Assembly (NCBI RefSeq): GCF_001677335.1
Contig: NZ_LZYB01000001.1
Span: forward strand, 372,001-436,000
Source of the DNA: Erythrobacter dokdonensis DSW-74
GTDB taxonomy: Bacteria; Pseudomonadota; Alphaproteobacteria; Sphingomonadales; Sphingomonadaceae
Length of the DNA: 64,000 bases
Reading direction: 5' to 3'
Made by a program: the position numbers and the translations under genes
The notes under the pieces: generated by a model
Told to the model about the DNA's origin: nothing
Databases searched by the model: none
Seen by the model: only the letters and a program-made list of their open reading frames with translations
In this document: piece after piece, positions 33,707 through 43,361 of the stretch
How positions within the stretch are numbered: position 1 is the first letter of the stretch
How the letters are laid out: every line of letters starts with the position of its first letter

Positions 33707-34405
33707 TCACCCCGCCGTCACATCCTCCAGCGGCACATCCATGATCGGATAGCGGCGCCATTCGGCCCAGTCGTAGTGCCACCATTCGTTGGCGAGCGGC
33801 ACGAAGCCCTCGGCGACCATCCAGCCTTCGAGCATCCGGCTTGCCGCCAGCGCTTCTGCCGGGGCGTAAGCGAAGCTGCGATAGGCGGCGGGGGTGAAGT
33901 CGTCATAGGGGCTGGGCATCGCCACCTCCACGCCGTCGCGGTGCAGCGAGAGGTCGATCGAGCAGCCCCGGTTGTGGCGCGATCCGCCGCGCGGGTCGGC
34001 AACGAATTCGCGTTTGTTGGGCGGAGTTTCCTCCCACATCATCTTCGTGACGCGCCAGGGGCGATAGGCGTCAAAGATGAGCAGGCCATAACCCGCCGCC
34101 TCGGCCCGGGTCTGGACGCGCGAGAGCGCCTCGGCCACCGGACGCTGCGCCACCGCGCGGGCCACGGGGTAGAGCACCCGGCCCATGAAATTGTCTGTGC
34201 GCGCATAGCGTATGTCGAACCTGAGGCGCGGATCGAAGCGGGCGAGGTCGACCAGATCGGGCACTGCGCTGGCCGCCGGGTCGACCGGCATGGCAAGCCG
34301 GGCAGCGCACCCGCCGGTCATTCCCGCCACCACGCCCGCACCAATCCCGCGCAGCACCGCACGGCGGGTCAGGGGCAGGGCGGTTTGCAGCCGATCCGCG
34401 ATCAT
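33707..34405 (-). CDS. D-alanyl-D-alanine dipeptidase, VanX-type
   Basis: 232 residues from the ATG at 34405 (AAGGGAG upstream; an earlier GTG is less likely). A Tat-like signal with twin arginines (LTRRAVLRGIGAGVVAG) ends in a possible lipobox TGGC (Cys33). The M15D peptidase zinc site is complete: SRHNRGCSIDLSL (His144, Asp151), catalytic Glu207 and His210 in NEWWHYDW; the arginine in YRPWR is also kept. It cleaves D-Ala-D-Ala, here more likely for peptidoglycan recycling than vancomycin resistance, since no vanHA genes are present. Confidence 0.9.
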   Translation of the reverse strand: MIADRLQTALPLTRRAVLRGIGAGVVAGMTGGCAARLAMPVDPAASAVPDLVDLARFDPRLRFDIRYARTDNFMGRVLYPVARAVAQRPVAEALSRVQTRAEAAGYGLLIFDAYRPWRVTKMMWEETPPNKREFVADPRGGSRHNRGCSIDLSLHRDGVEVAMPSPYDDFTPAAYRSFAYAPAEALAASRMLEGWMVAEGFVPLANEWWHYDWAEWRRYPIMDVPLEDVTAG

Positions 34406-34550
34406 CCCCGTATCTCCCTTCACGCAAGGCACCTTATGTCGCCCTCCGGCCCCTCAGGCGAGCAAATTGCGCGCATCGCGGGATACAGGGTGGATTAAGC
34501 GCGTTGCCCCTCTTGTGACCCTGCACAGAATCGCTACGTTGAGGCCCGAC

Positions 34551-34964
34551 ATGAAAGAGCTCTTCCAGCACGCCGCCACCACCGACGGGGTTACTGTCCG
34601 GGTCGCCGTCAACTACCTGCCCGAGCAATCCCATCCGGAGGCCGGCAAGTGGTTCTGGGTCTATCACATCCGCATCGAGAACGGCTCTCACGAACCGCTG
34701 CGCCTGCGCACCCGCCACTGGCGCATCACCGACGGGCGCGGGATGGTGAACCATGTCGATGGCGAGGGCGTGGTCGGCGAACAGCCGCTGCTCGCGCCCG
34801 GGCAGAGCCACGACTATGTCTCGGGCTGCCCGCTGACGACCCCGTTCGGCTCGATGGAAGGCTTCTACACCTTCCAGCGCGCCGATGGCTCCCCGTTCGA
34901 GGTGCGCATCCCCTTCTTCCCCCTCTCCGCGCCGGAGACGGCCGAGGGGCGCCCCCCGAACTGA
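34551..34964 (+). CDS. apaG: ApaG protein
   Basis: 137 residues, a single immunoglobulin-like domain: VTVRVAVNYLPEQSHPEAGKW, VYHIRIENGSHEPLRLRTRHW, GVVGEQPLLAPGQSHDYVSG, then GSMEGFYTF. ApaG was linked to Co2+/Mg2+ tolerance in Salmonella, but its biochemical role is unclear. The alphaproteobacterial form here stands alone rather than next to apaH/rsmA. The ATG was chosen as the first start matching family length. Confidence 0.94.
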   Translation: MKELFQHAATTDGVTVRVAVNYLPEQSHPEAGKWFWVYHIRIENGSHEPLRLRTRHWRITDGRGMVNHVDGEGVVGEQPLLAPGQSHDYVSGCPLTTPFGSMEGFYTFQRADGSPFEVRIPFFPLSAPETAEGRPPN

Positions 34965-35016
34965 CCGGCCGCGCTGAGCCTTGCCCTAAGCCCTTGGCGG
35001 GCCTAATCCACGCGGC

Positions 35017-35805
35017 GTGAAGCGCACCCATCTCCCCCTCAATGCCCTGCGCGTGTTCGACGCGGCGGCGCGGCACCTCTCGTTCACCCGCGCGGCGGAC
35101 GAGCTTGCCGTCACCCCTGCCGCCGTCGGCCAGCAGATCCGCGCGCTGGAGGATGTGCTCGGCGTCGTCCTGTTCCGCCGCACCTCCAAGGGGCTGGAAC
35201 TCACGCCCGAGGGCGAGGCGGGGCTCGACCCTTTGCGCGAAGGCTTTCTGAGGTTCGAGGAAAGCGTCGAGGCGATGCAGGCCGGCCAAGCCTCGGACCG
35301 CTACACCATCGCTGTCCCGCGCGAATTCTACGCCGAATGGCTCGCCCCCCGCCTCGCGCGGTTCCAGGCCGGCACTCCGGGCATCCAGTACATCCTCGCC
35401 CCTGACGAGCACGCCGATTTCACCGAGGCCAACCTCGATCTCGCGATCCGGCTGGTCGACGGGCCGGGCGAGCTTCAGGGCGTCCAGCTTGCCCCCGCGA
35501 TGCGCGTTACCGTCGCCGCGCCGGAGCACAGGGACGCATGGATCGACTGGCCGGGGATGCCGCTGCCCGATGGCATCGCCCCCTGCATCAAGGCCGGCAG
35601 CCCCGGACAGGCGCTCGCCTCGGCGCTCGCCGGAATGGGGCGCACCGTCCTGCCGCTGGCGCTGGCCGAGAGCGCGATTGCGCGCGGCCAGCTGACCGTG
35701 CTCGACGGGCCGCACCCCGGCACCCGCGCCTATTGGCTGCTCGCACCCGCGCCGCAATGGCGCAGCAAGAAGGTGCGCGCGCTGGTGGGGTTTTTGAGCG
35801 CTTGA
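35017..35805 (+). CDS. LysR-family regulator, GcvA-like
   Basis: 262 residues from a GTG at 35017. The N-terminus LPLNALRVFDAAARHLSFTRAADELAVTPAAVGQQI is the GcvA/AmpR-type helix-turn-helix. The effector domain is somewhat short, about 170 residues instead of about 200. No divergent target is adjacent, so the regulon cannot be inferred. Confidence 0.9.
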   Translation: MKRTHLPLNALRVFDAAARHLSFTRAADELAVTPAAVGQQIRALEDVLGVVLFRRTSKGLELTPEGEAGLDPLREGFLRFEESVEAMQAGQASDRYTIAVPREFYAEWLAPRLARFQAGTPGIQYILAPDEHADFTEANLDLAIRLVDGPGELQGVQLAPAMRVTVAAPEHRDAWIDWPGMPLPDGIAPCIKAGSPGQALASALAGMGRTVLPLALAESAIARGQLTVLDGPHPGTRAYWLLAPAPQWRSKKVRALVGFLSA

Positions 35806-35821
35806 GTCTTTTGTTTCGCCC

Positions 35822-36493
35822 TCAGGCGCCGGGCGCAGCGCGTCCGCGCTGCTTGGCTTTCGCGCCATAAGGCGCGGCGCGCGGTCGCGCTTGCGGGCCT
35901 TCGGCCCGATCCAGAGCCTTTAAGGGAGGTAAGGCCTCCCCTTCCTCCTCCTCCTCGTATTCCAGCCCCACCTCACGCAGCACCTCGGCTCGGATGGTTT
36001 CGTAGAGCCAGTGGCCGCTGATCACCTCGCGCGCATCGATATATTGCGCGTGGCGGTGGCGGATCACGAAGGCAAGCATCGAGTTGACGCGCGGGTTGGC
36101 CAGCCCCTCGGACAGCGCCCGCTCGATCGCGCAATCCTCGAGCCTGAGCACCCCCCACCCGAGCGCCTCGTCCCAGGCGGCCGCAAAGCCCTCCGCGCCC
36201 GGTTGCTGGCGCAGCTTGTACAGCGCCTCGAGGCTGCGCCCGATATGCACCGCAGCCGCCTTGACGATCCCCGTCTCGGCCAGCCGCGCGACGAACGCGC
36301 GCTGGAGATCGGGCGTGATCGAATTGCGGCGCGGGCGCTTGTGGAGATAGGGCCGGAAGGCGAGCAGCATGTCCTCCTCGGAGACCACCGCCGGCTCGAA
36401 CTCCCACGCGACTTCGGAGGTGGCCTGCCGCGCAATCTTGCGCTTGTTGCGCTTGGGCTGGGCGGGGGAGTCGTCGGCGGAGGGCGCGGGCAT
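35822..36493 (-). CDS. Terminase-small-subunit-like helix-turn-helix protein
   Basis: 223 residues from the ATG at 36493 (no clear ribosome site). A basic N-terminus (PKRNKRKIARQ) leads to a homeodomain-like block, TPDLQRAFVARLAETGIVKAAAVHIGRSLEALYKLR followed by GFAAAWDEAL, the arrangement seen in phage terminase small subunits and many stand-alone sphingomonad proteins. An acidic stretch (EYEEEEEGEALPP) and a basic Ala/Arg tail follow. It probably binds DNA. No phage genes are nearby, so it is not evidence of a prophage. Confidence 0.75.
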   Translation of the reverse strand: MPAPSADDSPAQPKRNKRKIARQATSEVAWEFEPAVVSEEDMLLAFRPYLHKRPRRNSITPDLQRAFVARLAETGIVKAAAVHIGRSLEALYKLRQQPGAEGFAAAWDEALGWGVLRLEDCAIERALSEGLANPRVNSMLAFVIRHRHAQYIDAREVISGHWLYETIRAEVLREVGLEYEEEEEGEALPPLKALDRAEGPQARPRAAPYGAKAKQRGRAAPGA

Positions 36494-36550
36494 GGGGGAG
36501 GGGTGGCACAGGGCGGGGGAGTAGGAAAATGTTTCTGCTCCCCCCTTTTC

Positions 36551-36578
36551 GTCACCCCGGGCTTGACCCGGGGTCCAG
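36551..36578. repeat. Palindromic repeat, copy 1
   Basis: CCCCGGG-CTTGA-CCCGGGG (36555-36573) with flanking GTCA and TCCAGCTT. It is the first of four related elements around the restriction gene. Confidence 0.8.
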
Positions 36579-36620
36579 CTTCCTGCTGTTTTACGAATTG
36601 AAATCGCCGGGGGCCGCACC

Positions 36621-36746
36621 ATGCCGAACAAGCTCTATTTCGGGGACAATCTCCACGTCCTGCGCGAGCATATCGCCGACTATAAGCGTTGTTTTTCAGA
36701 CAGCGTCATGGAGATGCAGGCGTGGGTTAATGGAGTGAAGCAATGA
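36621..36746 (+). pseudogene. N-terminal remnant of a DNA methyltransferase gene
   Basis: A 41-codon frame whose first 20 residues, MPNKLYFGDNLHVLREHIAD, match the characteristic start of adenine/cytosine-N4 DNA methyltransferases (LYFGDNLxVLRE, normally followed by the DPPF catalytic motif). After residue 20 the sequence changes to an unrelated, AT-richer tail (YKRCFSDSVMEMQAW) and stops at 36744-36746, overlapping the Mrr ATG by four bases. All catalytic motifs are missing. The break is at about 36680, where base composition also shifts. Confidence 0.7.
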
Positions 36747-37600
36747 TTGATCTTCCACGGCATGATGACTTTATGCGCCCAACGCTAGAGGTGCTTGTCG
36801 CGTTGGGAGGTTCTGCGACCAATGAAGAAATCGAAGGCGCTTTGATTGAGCGGCTTGGTTTGTCACCCGAACAAATGTCTGTCTCCTACGAAAGCTCGGG
36901 GGCACTTATTGCACCTGACCGGATGTCGTGGGCGCGGAGTTATCTTAAGTATCCCGGGTTCGTGGACAATCCAAAGCGCGGTGTCTGGGTTTTGACCGAC
37001 GAAGGGCGTGCTGCCCTAAGTATGACCGATGATGAAGTTCGTAAGGCTGTCGCCAAAGGGTACGCTGCGCGGCATGGACAACGCAAAAACTCAAAAGAAC
37101 GCTCGGGCCTGTCGCAGGACGAAACCGAAGAGACTGCCCAAGATTGGACAGATGCTTTGCTGATCAAGATGAAGGCAATGGATCCTGCCGCATTTGAAAG
37201 GCTTGCCCAGAGAATTTTGAGGGAGAGTGGATTCGTAAAAGTCGAGGTGTTGGGTAAATCTGGAGATGGTGGAATTGATGGCGTTGGTGTGCTTCGGATG
37301 AAGCTCATCAGCTTTCAGGTTCTCTTCCAATGCAAGCGATACAGCGGCTCGGTCAGCGCTGGGACCGTACGGGATTTTCGTGGAGCGATGCAGGGGCGTG
37401 CGGATAAAGGCCTGATTTTAACGACTGGGACTTTTACGCCTGATGCTCGCCGTGAGGCAACTCGAGATGGTGCGCCCGCCATAGACTTGATTGATGGTGA
37501 AGCACTTTGCCAGTTGCTTTTCGATCTACGTTTGGGTGTCGATGTTAAAGAGCGTATCGTTCACGATGTGACGATCGTAGACCGCTTTTTCGATGAGCTT
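36681..37600. mobile_element. AT-richer inserted segment carrying the Mrr gene
   Basis: Between the two methyltransferase fragments, GC content drops visibly (low 50s against mid 60s) and codon use differs (for example TTG, AAA, TTT). The left edge lies just after the GDN-type N-terminus and the right edge in the last codons of the Mrr gene. No terminal repeats, target duplication or recombinase are visible, so it looks like homologous or illegitimate replacement. Confidence 0.55.
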
Positions 37601-37603
37601 TGA
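36743..37603 (+). CDS. Mrr-family restriction endonuclease
   Basis: 286 residues. The N-terminal winged-helix Mrr_N domain (MRPTLEVLVALGGSATNEEIEGAL ... WVLTDEGRAAL) is joined by a charged linker (about 105-135) to a PD-(D/E)xK nuclease: FERLAQRILRESGF, SGDGGIDGVG with Asp179, and FQCKRY with Gln196/Lys198, the QxK variant of this family; DFRGAM and LILTTGTFTPDAR complete it. Mrr enzymes cut methylated DNA or act with a cognate methyltransferase. Here the neighbouring methyltransferase is broken, so it should be either methylation-dependent or inactive. It is coupled by an ATGA overlap to the truncated ORF. Confidence 0.88.
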   Translation: MIDLPRHDDFMRPTLEVLVALGGSATNEEIEGALIERLGLSPEQMSVSYESSGALIAPDRMSWARSYLKYPGFVDNPKRGVWVLTDEGRAALSMTDDEVRKAVAKGYAARHGQRKNSKERSGLSQDETEETAQDWTDALLIKMKAMDPAAFERLAQRILRESGFVKVEVLGKSGDGGIDGVGVLRMKLISFQVLFQCKRYSGSVSAGTVRDFRGAMQGRADKGLILTTGTFTPDARREATRDGAPAIDLIDGEALCQLLFDLRLGVDVKERIVHDVTIVDRFFDEL

Positions 37604-37751
37604 TGGTGCACGGAATAAACACCTGCATCTACAAGTCCTGACGCTTGCCGAATTGTTCCAAGGCAAGCGGCCCGATATTCCGTGGGTCGATGCCAGCGTG
37701 GCCAAGGCAGCCAAGCGCGAGGATACGGGCAAGCAGGGTACTTTGCTCTGA
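37593..37751 (+). pseudogene. C-terminal remnant of a DNA methyltransferase gene
   Basis: An in-frame stretch of 52 codons beginning inside the last codons of the Mrr gene. It contains LQVLTLAELFQGKRPDIPWVD and ends GKQGTLL, the usual C-terminus of the same class of DNA methyltransferases whose start is left at 36621. Together the two pieces show that one methyltransferase gene was split or replaced here. A stand-alone product from the ATG at 37593 is unlikely. Confidence 0.7.
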
Positions 37752-37764
37752 CCCTTCCTCGTCG

Positions 37765-37797
37765 CCCCGTGCTTGACACGGGGCTTGGCTTTTTTTT
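37765..37797 (+). terminator. Palindromic repeat copy 2, possible terminator
   Basis: CCCCGTG-CTTGA-CACGGGG (37765-37783), followed by CTTGGC and eight T residues (37790-37797). It may end transcription of the restriction gene region as well as being a repeat copy. Confidence 0.6.
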
Positions 37798-37824
37798 CCG
37801 AGTCAGCAAGGCAGTGAAGCCGAA

Positions 37825-37843
37825 CCCCGGATCAAGTCCGGGG
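37825..37843. repeat. Palindromic repeat, copy 3 (inverted)
   Basis: CCCCGGA-TCAAG-TCCGGGG, opposite orientation to copies 1 and 2, followed by GTGACG. Confidence 0.8.
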
Positions 37844-37884
37844 TGACGGGGGGTAGGGTGGAACGCTTGTTCCAACACTCTCCC

Positions 37885-37913
37885 TTGACCCCCACCCCAA
37901 TCCCGCCTAAGGG
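37885..37913 (+). promoter_or_regulatory. Candidate str operon promoter
   Basis: TTGACC (37885-37890), 17-bp spacer, TAAGGG (37908-37913). The -35 is near consensus; the -10 is weak. It lies about 285 bp before rpsL and after the terminator-like repeat. Confidence 0.5.
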
Positions 37914-38095
37914 CGCGCATCCTTCCGGGGCACTGCCTCGGAAAGCGAGCTGAACATTGGCGGTCTCGTCCTTCCAGCAAGGGCAGCCGTCAAAGTAACC
38001 CGGTGGCCGAAGGGCCTGACGATAAGGGTGGAGCGTTTCGGCTTGTGTGAAGGGCGAAGGCGGTCCGCTTGCAGCGGGCGCCTCTGTTCGCTGGG

Positions 38096-38114
38096 TCCCG
38101 GGTCAAGCCCGGGA
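38096..38114. repeat. Palindromic repeat, copy 4 (inverted)
   Basis: TCCCGGG-TCAAG-CCCGGGA followed by TGACAG, inside the rpsL leader. Confidence 0.8.
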
Positions 38115-38199
38115 TGACAGCCTCGCGCAAGGCAATCCTCTCTCCCCGCATCGTCCGGCCCGGGTACCACCTCTCACACGGTGAAGAGAGAAACACTTA

Positions 38200-38571
38200 A
38201 TGCCGACGATCAACCAGCTGGTCCGCAAGGGCCGCGTTCCGCAGAAGGCCAAGTCCAAGGTCCCTGCGATGGAGCAGAACCCGCAGAAGCGCGGCGTCTG
38301 CACCCGCGTCTACACGACGACCCCGAAGAAGCCGAACTCGGCGCTGCGCAAGGTGGCCAAGGTGCGCCTGACCAACCAGCGCGAAGTCATCAGCTACATC
38401 CCGGGCGAAGGCCACAACCTGCAGGAGCACTCGGTGGTGCTGATCCGCGGCGGGCGTGTGCGCGACCTTCCGGGCGTTCGCTATCACGTGCTGCGCGGCG
38501 TGCTCGACACGCAGGGTGTGAAGGACCGCAAGCAGTCGCGTTCGAAGTACGGCGCCAAGCGTCCGAAGTAA
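38200..38571 (+). CDS. rpsL: 30S ribosomal protein S12
   Basis: 123 residues. S12 sits at the decoding centre and controls accuracy. The two key loops are [13 protein letters not shown] (Lys43, the sensitive form for streptomycin) and [13 protein letters not shown]. In the second loop position 88 is Arg where E. coli and many others have Lys; Lys88 to Arg is a classical streptomycin-resistance change, so this protein carries it naturally. First gene of the str operon. Confidence 0.98.
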   Translation: MPTINQLVRKGRVPQKAKSKVPAMEQNPQKRGVCTRVYTTTPKKPNSALRKVAKVRLTNQREVISYIPGEGHNLQEHSVVLIRGGRVRDLPGVRYHVLRGVLDTQGVKDRKQSRSKYGAKRPK

Positions 38572-38590
38572 GAGTTTTTTGTTGGGTGCG

Positions 38591-38610
38591 CCCCGGGCAT
38601 CCGCCCGGGG
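38591..38610 (+). repeat. Hairpin after rpsL
   Basis: CCCCGGGC-ATCC-GCCCGGGG, an 8-bp perfect stem 20 bp after the rpsL stop with no T run. It is the first of two stems in the rpsL-rpsG spacer. Confidence 0.75.
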
Positions 38611-38616
38611 CTTGGT

Positions 38617-38698
38617 GCCTTGCCAGCCCGCGCCCCCGCCCTTCCGCCCTGACAAGTATCCTTCCGGGTGGAAGGGCGGGGGCGCGGGCTGGCAAGGC
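38617..38698 (+). repeat. 29-bp perfect inverted repeat in the rpsL-rpsG spacer
   Basis: Arm 38617-38645 is exactly complementary to 38670-38698 over 29 bases, and the stem can extend inward by a G-U and three G-C pairs. The 24-nt loop contains CAAGTATCC. The stem is almost all GC. It sits 27 bp before the rpsG ATG and its ribosome site AAGGAG. Processing site, stabiliser or mobile palindromic element are the options. Confidence 0.85.
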
Positions 38699-38724
38699 CC
38701 CCAACGACGAAGGAGTTCGAAAAC

Positions 38725-39195
38725 ATGTCACGTCGTCGTCGTCCCGAGAAGCGGGAAATCCTGCCTGATCCGCAGTACGGAGATCAGGTGCTGTCGAAGT
38801 TCATGAACAACCTCATGCTCGACGGGAAGAAGGCCGTTGCCGAAAAGATCGTCTATGGGGCGCTCTCGACGGTGGAGGCCAAGGCCAAGGCCGATCCGAT
38901 TCAGCTGTTCCACGATGCGCTCAACAACGTGAAGCCGCAGGTCGAGGTCCGCAGCCGCCGTGTCGGTGGTGCGACCTACCAGGTGCCGGTCGAGGTGCGT
39001 CCCGAGCGTGCCCAGGCGCTCGCGATCCGCTGGCTGATCTCGGCCGCGCGCGGTCGTCCGGAAACCACCATGGCCGCACGCCTGTCGGGCGAGCTGATGG
39101 ATGCAGCCAACAACCGCGGCAATGCCGTGAAGAAGCGCGAAGACACCCACCGCATGGCGGATGCCAACCGCGCCTTCTCGCACTACCGCTGGTAA
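38725..39195 (+). CDS. rpsG: 30S ribosomal protein S7
   Basis: 156 residues, the primary 16S-binding protein that nucleates the 30S head. [20 protein letters not shown] and [23 protein letters not shown] are diagnostic. The start is the ATG with AAGGAG 9 bases upstream. In E. coli S7 represses its own operon by binding the rpsL-rpsG spacer; here that spacer is occupied by large hairpins, so similar control is possible but the structure differs. Confidence 0.98.
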   Translation: MSRRRRPEKREILPDPQYGDQVLSKFMNNLMLDGKKAVAEKIVYGALSTVEAKAKADPIQLFHDALNNVKPQVEVRSRRVGGATYQVPVEVRPERAQALAIRWLISAARGRPETTMAARLSGELMDAANNRGNAVKKREDTHRMADANRAFSHYRW

Positions 39196-39305
39196 CTCCG
39201 TTGATTGTGGGCAGCCGGGGGGTCTGGTCTTTCGGCTGTCACAATCATCTCTATATGGGGCGCTGACCGCACGCTGGCGGCCCCCTCACTCGTAAGGAAC
39301 CTGAT

Positions 39306-41438
<2,133 letters not shown>

Positions 41439-41532
41439 GCCGAGCGATCGGTCTAGGGGCGGCGCCTGATTCAGCGGGCACCGCCTTTCTCCCGCGAACA
41501 CATCGTTTCATTCAAGAAGGTACACCAGAGAA

Positions 41533-42723
41533 ATGGCCAAGGAAAAATTCGAGCGGAACAAGCCGCACTGCAACATCGGCACCATCGGTCACGTCGACCA
41601 TGGCAAGACCACGCTGACTGCTGCGATCACCAAGGTGATGGCGGAAACCTACGGCGGCGCGGCCGTCGACTTCGCCAACATCGACAAGGCTCCGGAAGAG
41701 CGTGAGCGCGGGATCACCATCTCGACCGCCCACGTCGAATACGAGAGCGCCAACCGTCACTACGCGCACGTCGACTGCCCGGGTCACGCTGACTACGTGA
41801 AGAACATGATCACCGGTGCCGCCCAGATGGACGGTGCGATTCTGGTGGTGAACGCCGCTGACGGCCCGATGCCCCAGACCCGCGAGCACATCCTGCTCGC
41901 CCGTCAGGTCGGCGTGCCCGCGCTGGTGGTGTACATGAACAAGGTCGACCAGGTTGACGACGAGGAAATCCTCGAGCTCGTCGAACTGGAAGTGCGCGAG
42001 CTGCTCAGCTCGTACGACTTCGACGGCGACAATATTCCGATCGTGAAGGGTTCGGCTCTGGCCGCGCTCGAAGGTCGTGACGACAACATCGGCAAGGATT
42101 CGATCATCGCGCTCATCAACGCGGTCGACGAGTACATCCCGCAGCCGGACCGTCCGATCGACAAGGACTTCCTGATGCCGATCGAAGACGTGTTCTCGAT
42201 CTCCGGTCGCGGCACCGTGGTGACCGGGCGCGTCGAAACCGGCGTGGTGAACGTGGGCGACGAAGTCGAAATCGTCGGCCTCAAGGACACCCGCAAGACC
42301 ACCGTCACCGGCGTCGAAATGTTCCGCAAGCTGCTCGATCGCGGTGAAGCGGGCGACAATATCGGTGCGCTGATCCGCGGCGTGGGCCGTGAAGAAGTCG
42401 AGCGTGGCCAGGTGCTGTGCAAGCCCGGTTCGGTCAAGCCGCACACCGAGTTCGAAGCCGAAGTCTACGTGCTGTCGAAGGACGAAGGTGGCCGTCACAC
42501 GCCGTTCTTCGCCAACTACCGTCCGCAGTTCTACTTCCGCACCACCGACGTGACCGGCGAAGTGATCCTTCCCGAAGGCACCGAGATGGTAATGCCGGGT
42601 GACAACGTCTCGATCGGCGTCAAGCTGATCGCGCCGATCGCCATGGACGAAGGCCTGCGCTTCGCGATCCGCGAAGGCGGCCGCACCGTCGGCTCGGGCG
42701 TGGTCGCGAAGATCACCAAGTAA
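41533..42723 (+). CDS. tuf: Elongation factor Tu
   Basis: 396 residues, delivers aminoacyl-tRNA to the ribosome. [14 protein letters not shown] (G1), [13 protein letters not shown] (switch I), [12 protein letters not shown] (G3), NKVDQVDD (G4) and GSALAALEG (G5) precede domains II and III. Last gene of the str operon, closed by a strong terminator. A second tuf copy, usual in proteobacteria, is not in this window. Confidence 0.98.
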   Translation: MAKEKFERNKPHCNIGTIGHVDHGKTTLTAAITKVMAETYGGAAVDFANIDKAPEERERGITISTAHVEYESANRHYAHVDCPGHADYVKNMITGAAQMDGAILVVNAADGPMPQTREHILLARQVGVPALVVYMNKVDQVDDEEILELVELEVRELLSSYDFDGDNIPIVKGSALAALEGRDDNIGKDSIIALINAVDEYIPQPDRPIDKDFLMPIEDVFSISGRGTVVTGRVETGVVNVGDEVEIVGLKDTRKTTVTGVEMFRKLLDRGEAGDNIGALIRGVGREEVERGQVLCKPGSVKPHTEFEAEVYVLSKDEGGRHTPFFANYRPQFYFRTTDVTGEVILPEGTEMVMPGDNVSIGVKLIAPIAMDEGLRFAIREGGRTVGSGVVAKITK

Positions 42724-42757
42724 GCATCACGCCCCGCCTGGGGCGTACGATATCCGG

Positions 42758-42792
42758 AAGGGCCCGGTACCACATGGTGCCGGGCCCTTTTG
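42758..42792 (+). terminator. Terminator of the str operon
   Basis: A 13-bp stem GGGCCCGGTACCA / TGGTGCCGGGCCC (one G-U pair) followed by TTTTGG, starting 37 bp after the tuf stop. It separates the str and S10 transcription units. Confidence 0.85.
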
Positions 42793-42867
42793 GTTGAGGG
42801 GACTGGCCCTTTTCCGAGCCGGGCGAGCCGCGATCAGCATGACGCGCAATTCGTCGCAGTTCGGGGG

Positions 42868-42896
42868 TTGCCAGAATCCTTGCCGCTCCGTATAGG
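42868..42896 (+). promoter_or_regulatory. S10 operon promoter
   Basis: TTGCCA (42868-42873), 17-bp spacer, TATAGG (42891-42896), followed by GCGCGG. It sits after the tuf terminator and gives a leader of roughly 145 nt before rpsJ. Confidence 0.65.
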
Positions 42897-42906
42897 CGCG
42901 GCTCCG

Positions 42907-42994
42907 CAGCGGGGATTCGTTTCCGCTGTAACGAATTTCACGAAGGCCGCCCGCACACGGGAAACCGGTTGGCACGGGGCGGGCCTTTTGTTTT
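42907..42994 (+). promoter_or_regulatory. S10 leader with mutually exclusive hairpins and an attenuator-like stem
   Basis: CAGCGG (42907-42912) can pair with CCGCTG (42923-42928), while ATTCGTT (42915-42921) can pair with AACGAAT (42930-42936); the two stems cannot nest. A GGCCGCCC/GGGC(G)GGCC stem follows (42945-42986), then TTTTGTTTT. The order fits transcription attenuation of the S10 operon, where E. coli uses L4 as effector. Confidence 0.5.
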
Positions 42995-43049
42995 GGGGAT
43001 TGTCGGCCTTGCTGGCGGTTCCTTGGCTCTTTCGCATCGGTAGTAGGAC

Positions 43050-43361
43050 ATGGAAGCTCAGAATATCCGCATTCGCCTCAAGGCGTTCGACCATCGCGTT
43101 CTTGATCAGGCCACCGGCGAAATCGCCGAGACGGCCCGCCGGAACGGCGCGCTTATTCGTGGCCCCATTCCCCTGCCGACGCGTATCGAGAAGTTCACCG
43201 TGAACCGCGGCCCGCACATCGACAAGAAGTCGCGCGAGCAGTTCGAGGTGCGCACCTACAAGCGGCTGCTCGACATCGTGCAGCCCAACGCCCAGACGGT
43301 CGACGCGCTGATGAAGCTCGATCTGGCTGCCGGCGTGAACGTCGAGATCAAGCTGGCGTAA
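43050..43361 (+). CDS. rpsJ: 30S ribosomal protein S10 (NusE)
   Basis: 103 residues. [17 protein letters not shown] and [30 protein letters not shown] are diagnostic. S10 is part of the 30S head and, as NusE, of antitermination complexes. It leads the S10 operon but is separated from rplC by an unusual 272-bp structured spacer. Confidence 0.98.
   Translation: MEAQNIRIRLKAFDHRVLDQATGEIAETARRNGALIRGPIPLPTRIEKFTVNRGPHIDKKSREQFEVRTYKRLLDIVQPNAQTVDALMKLDLAAGVNVEIKLA

Larger units (their letters stand above)
37752..38199. other. Gap before rpsL: repeats, promoter and leader
   Basis: No gene. It contains palindromic repeats at 37765-37783, 37825-37843 and 38096-38114, a promoter candidate at 37885-37913 and the roughly 280-nt rpsL leader, which includes a GCCGAA/TTCGGC pairing. 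The ribosome site AGAGAGAAA just before 38200 is moderate. Confidence 0.6.

Noticed and set aside
33707..34405. Vancomycin-resistance operon
   Set aside because: Only a VanX-like dipeptidase is present, without VanH/VanA-type genes; such enzymes also serve peptidoglycan turnover in Gram-negative bacteria.
35822..36493. Prophage remnant suggested by a terminase-like HTH protein
   Set aside because: No other phage gene is nearby, and stand-alone proteins with this fold are common in the order.
36551..38114. CRISPR array from the regularly recurring palindromes
   Set aside because: Spacing is irregular (from 60 bp to over 1 kb), copies are in both orientations and no cas genes are present.
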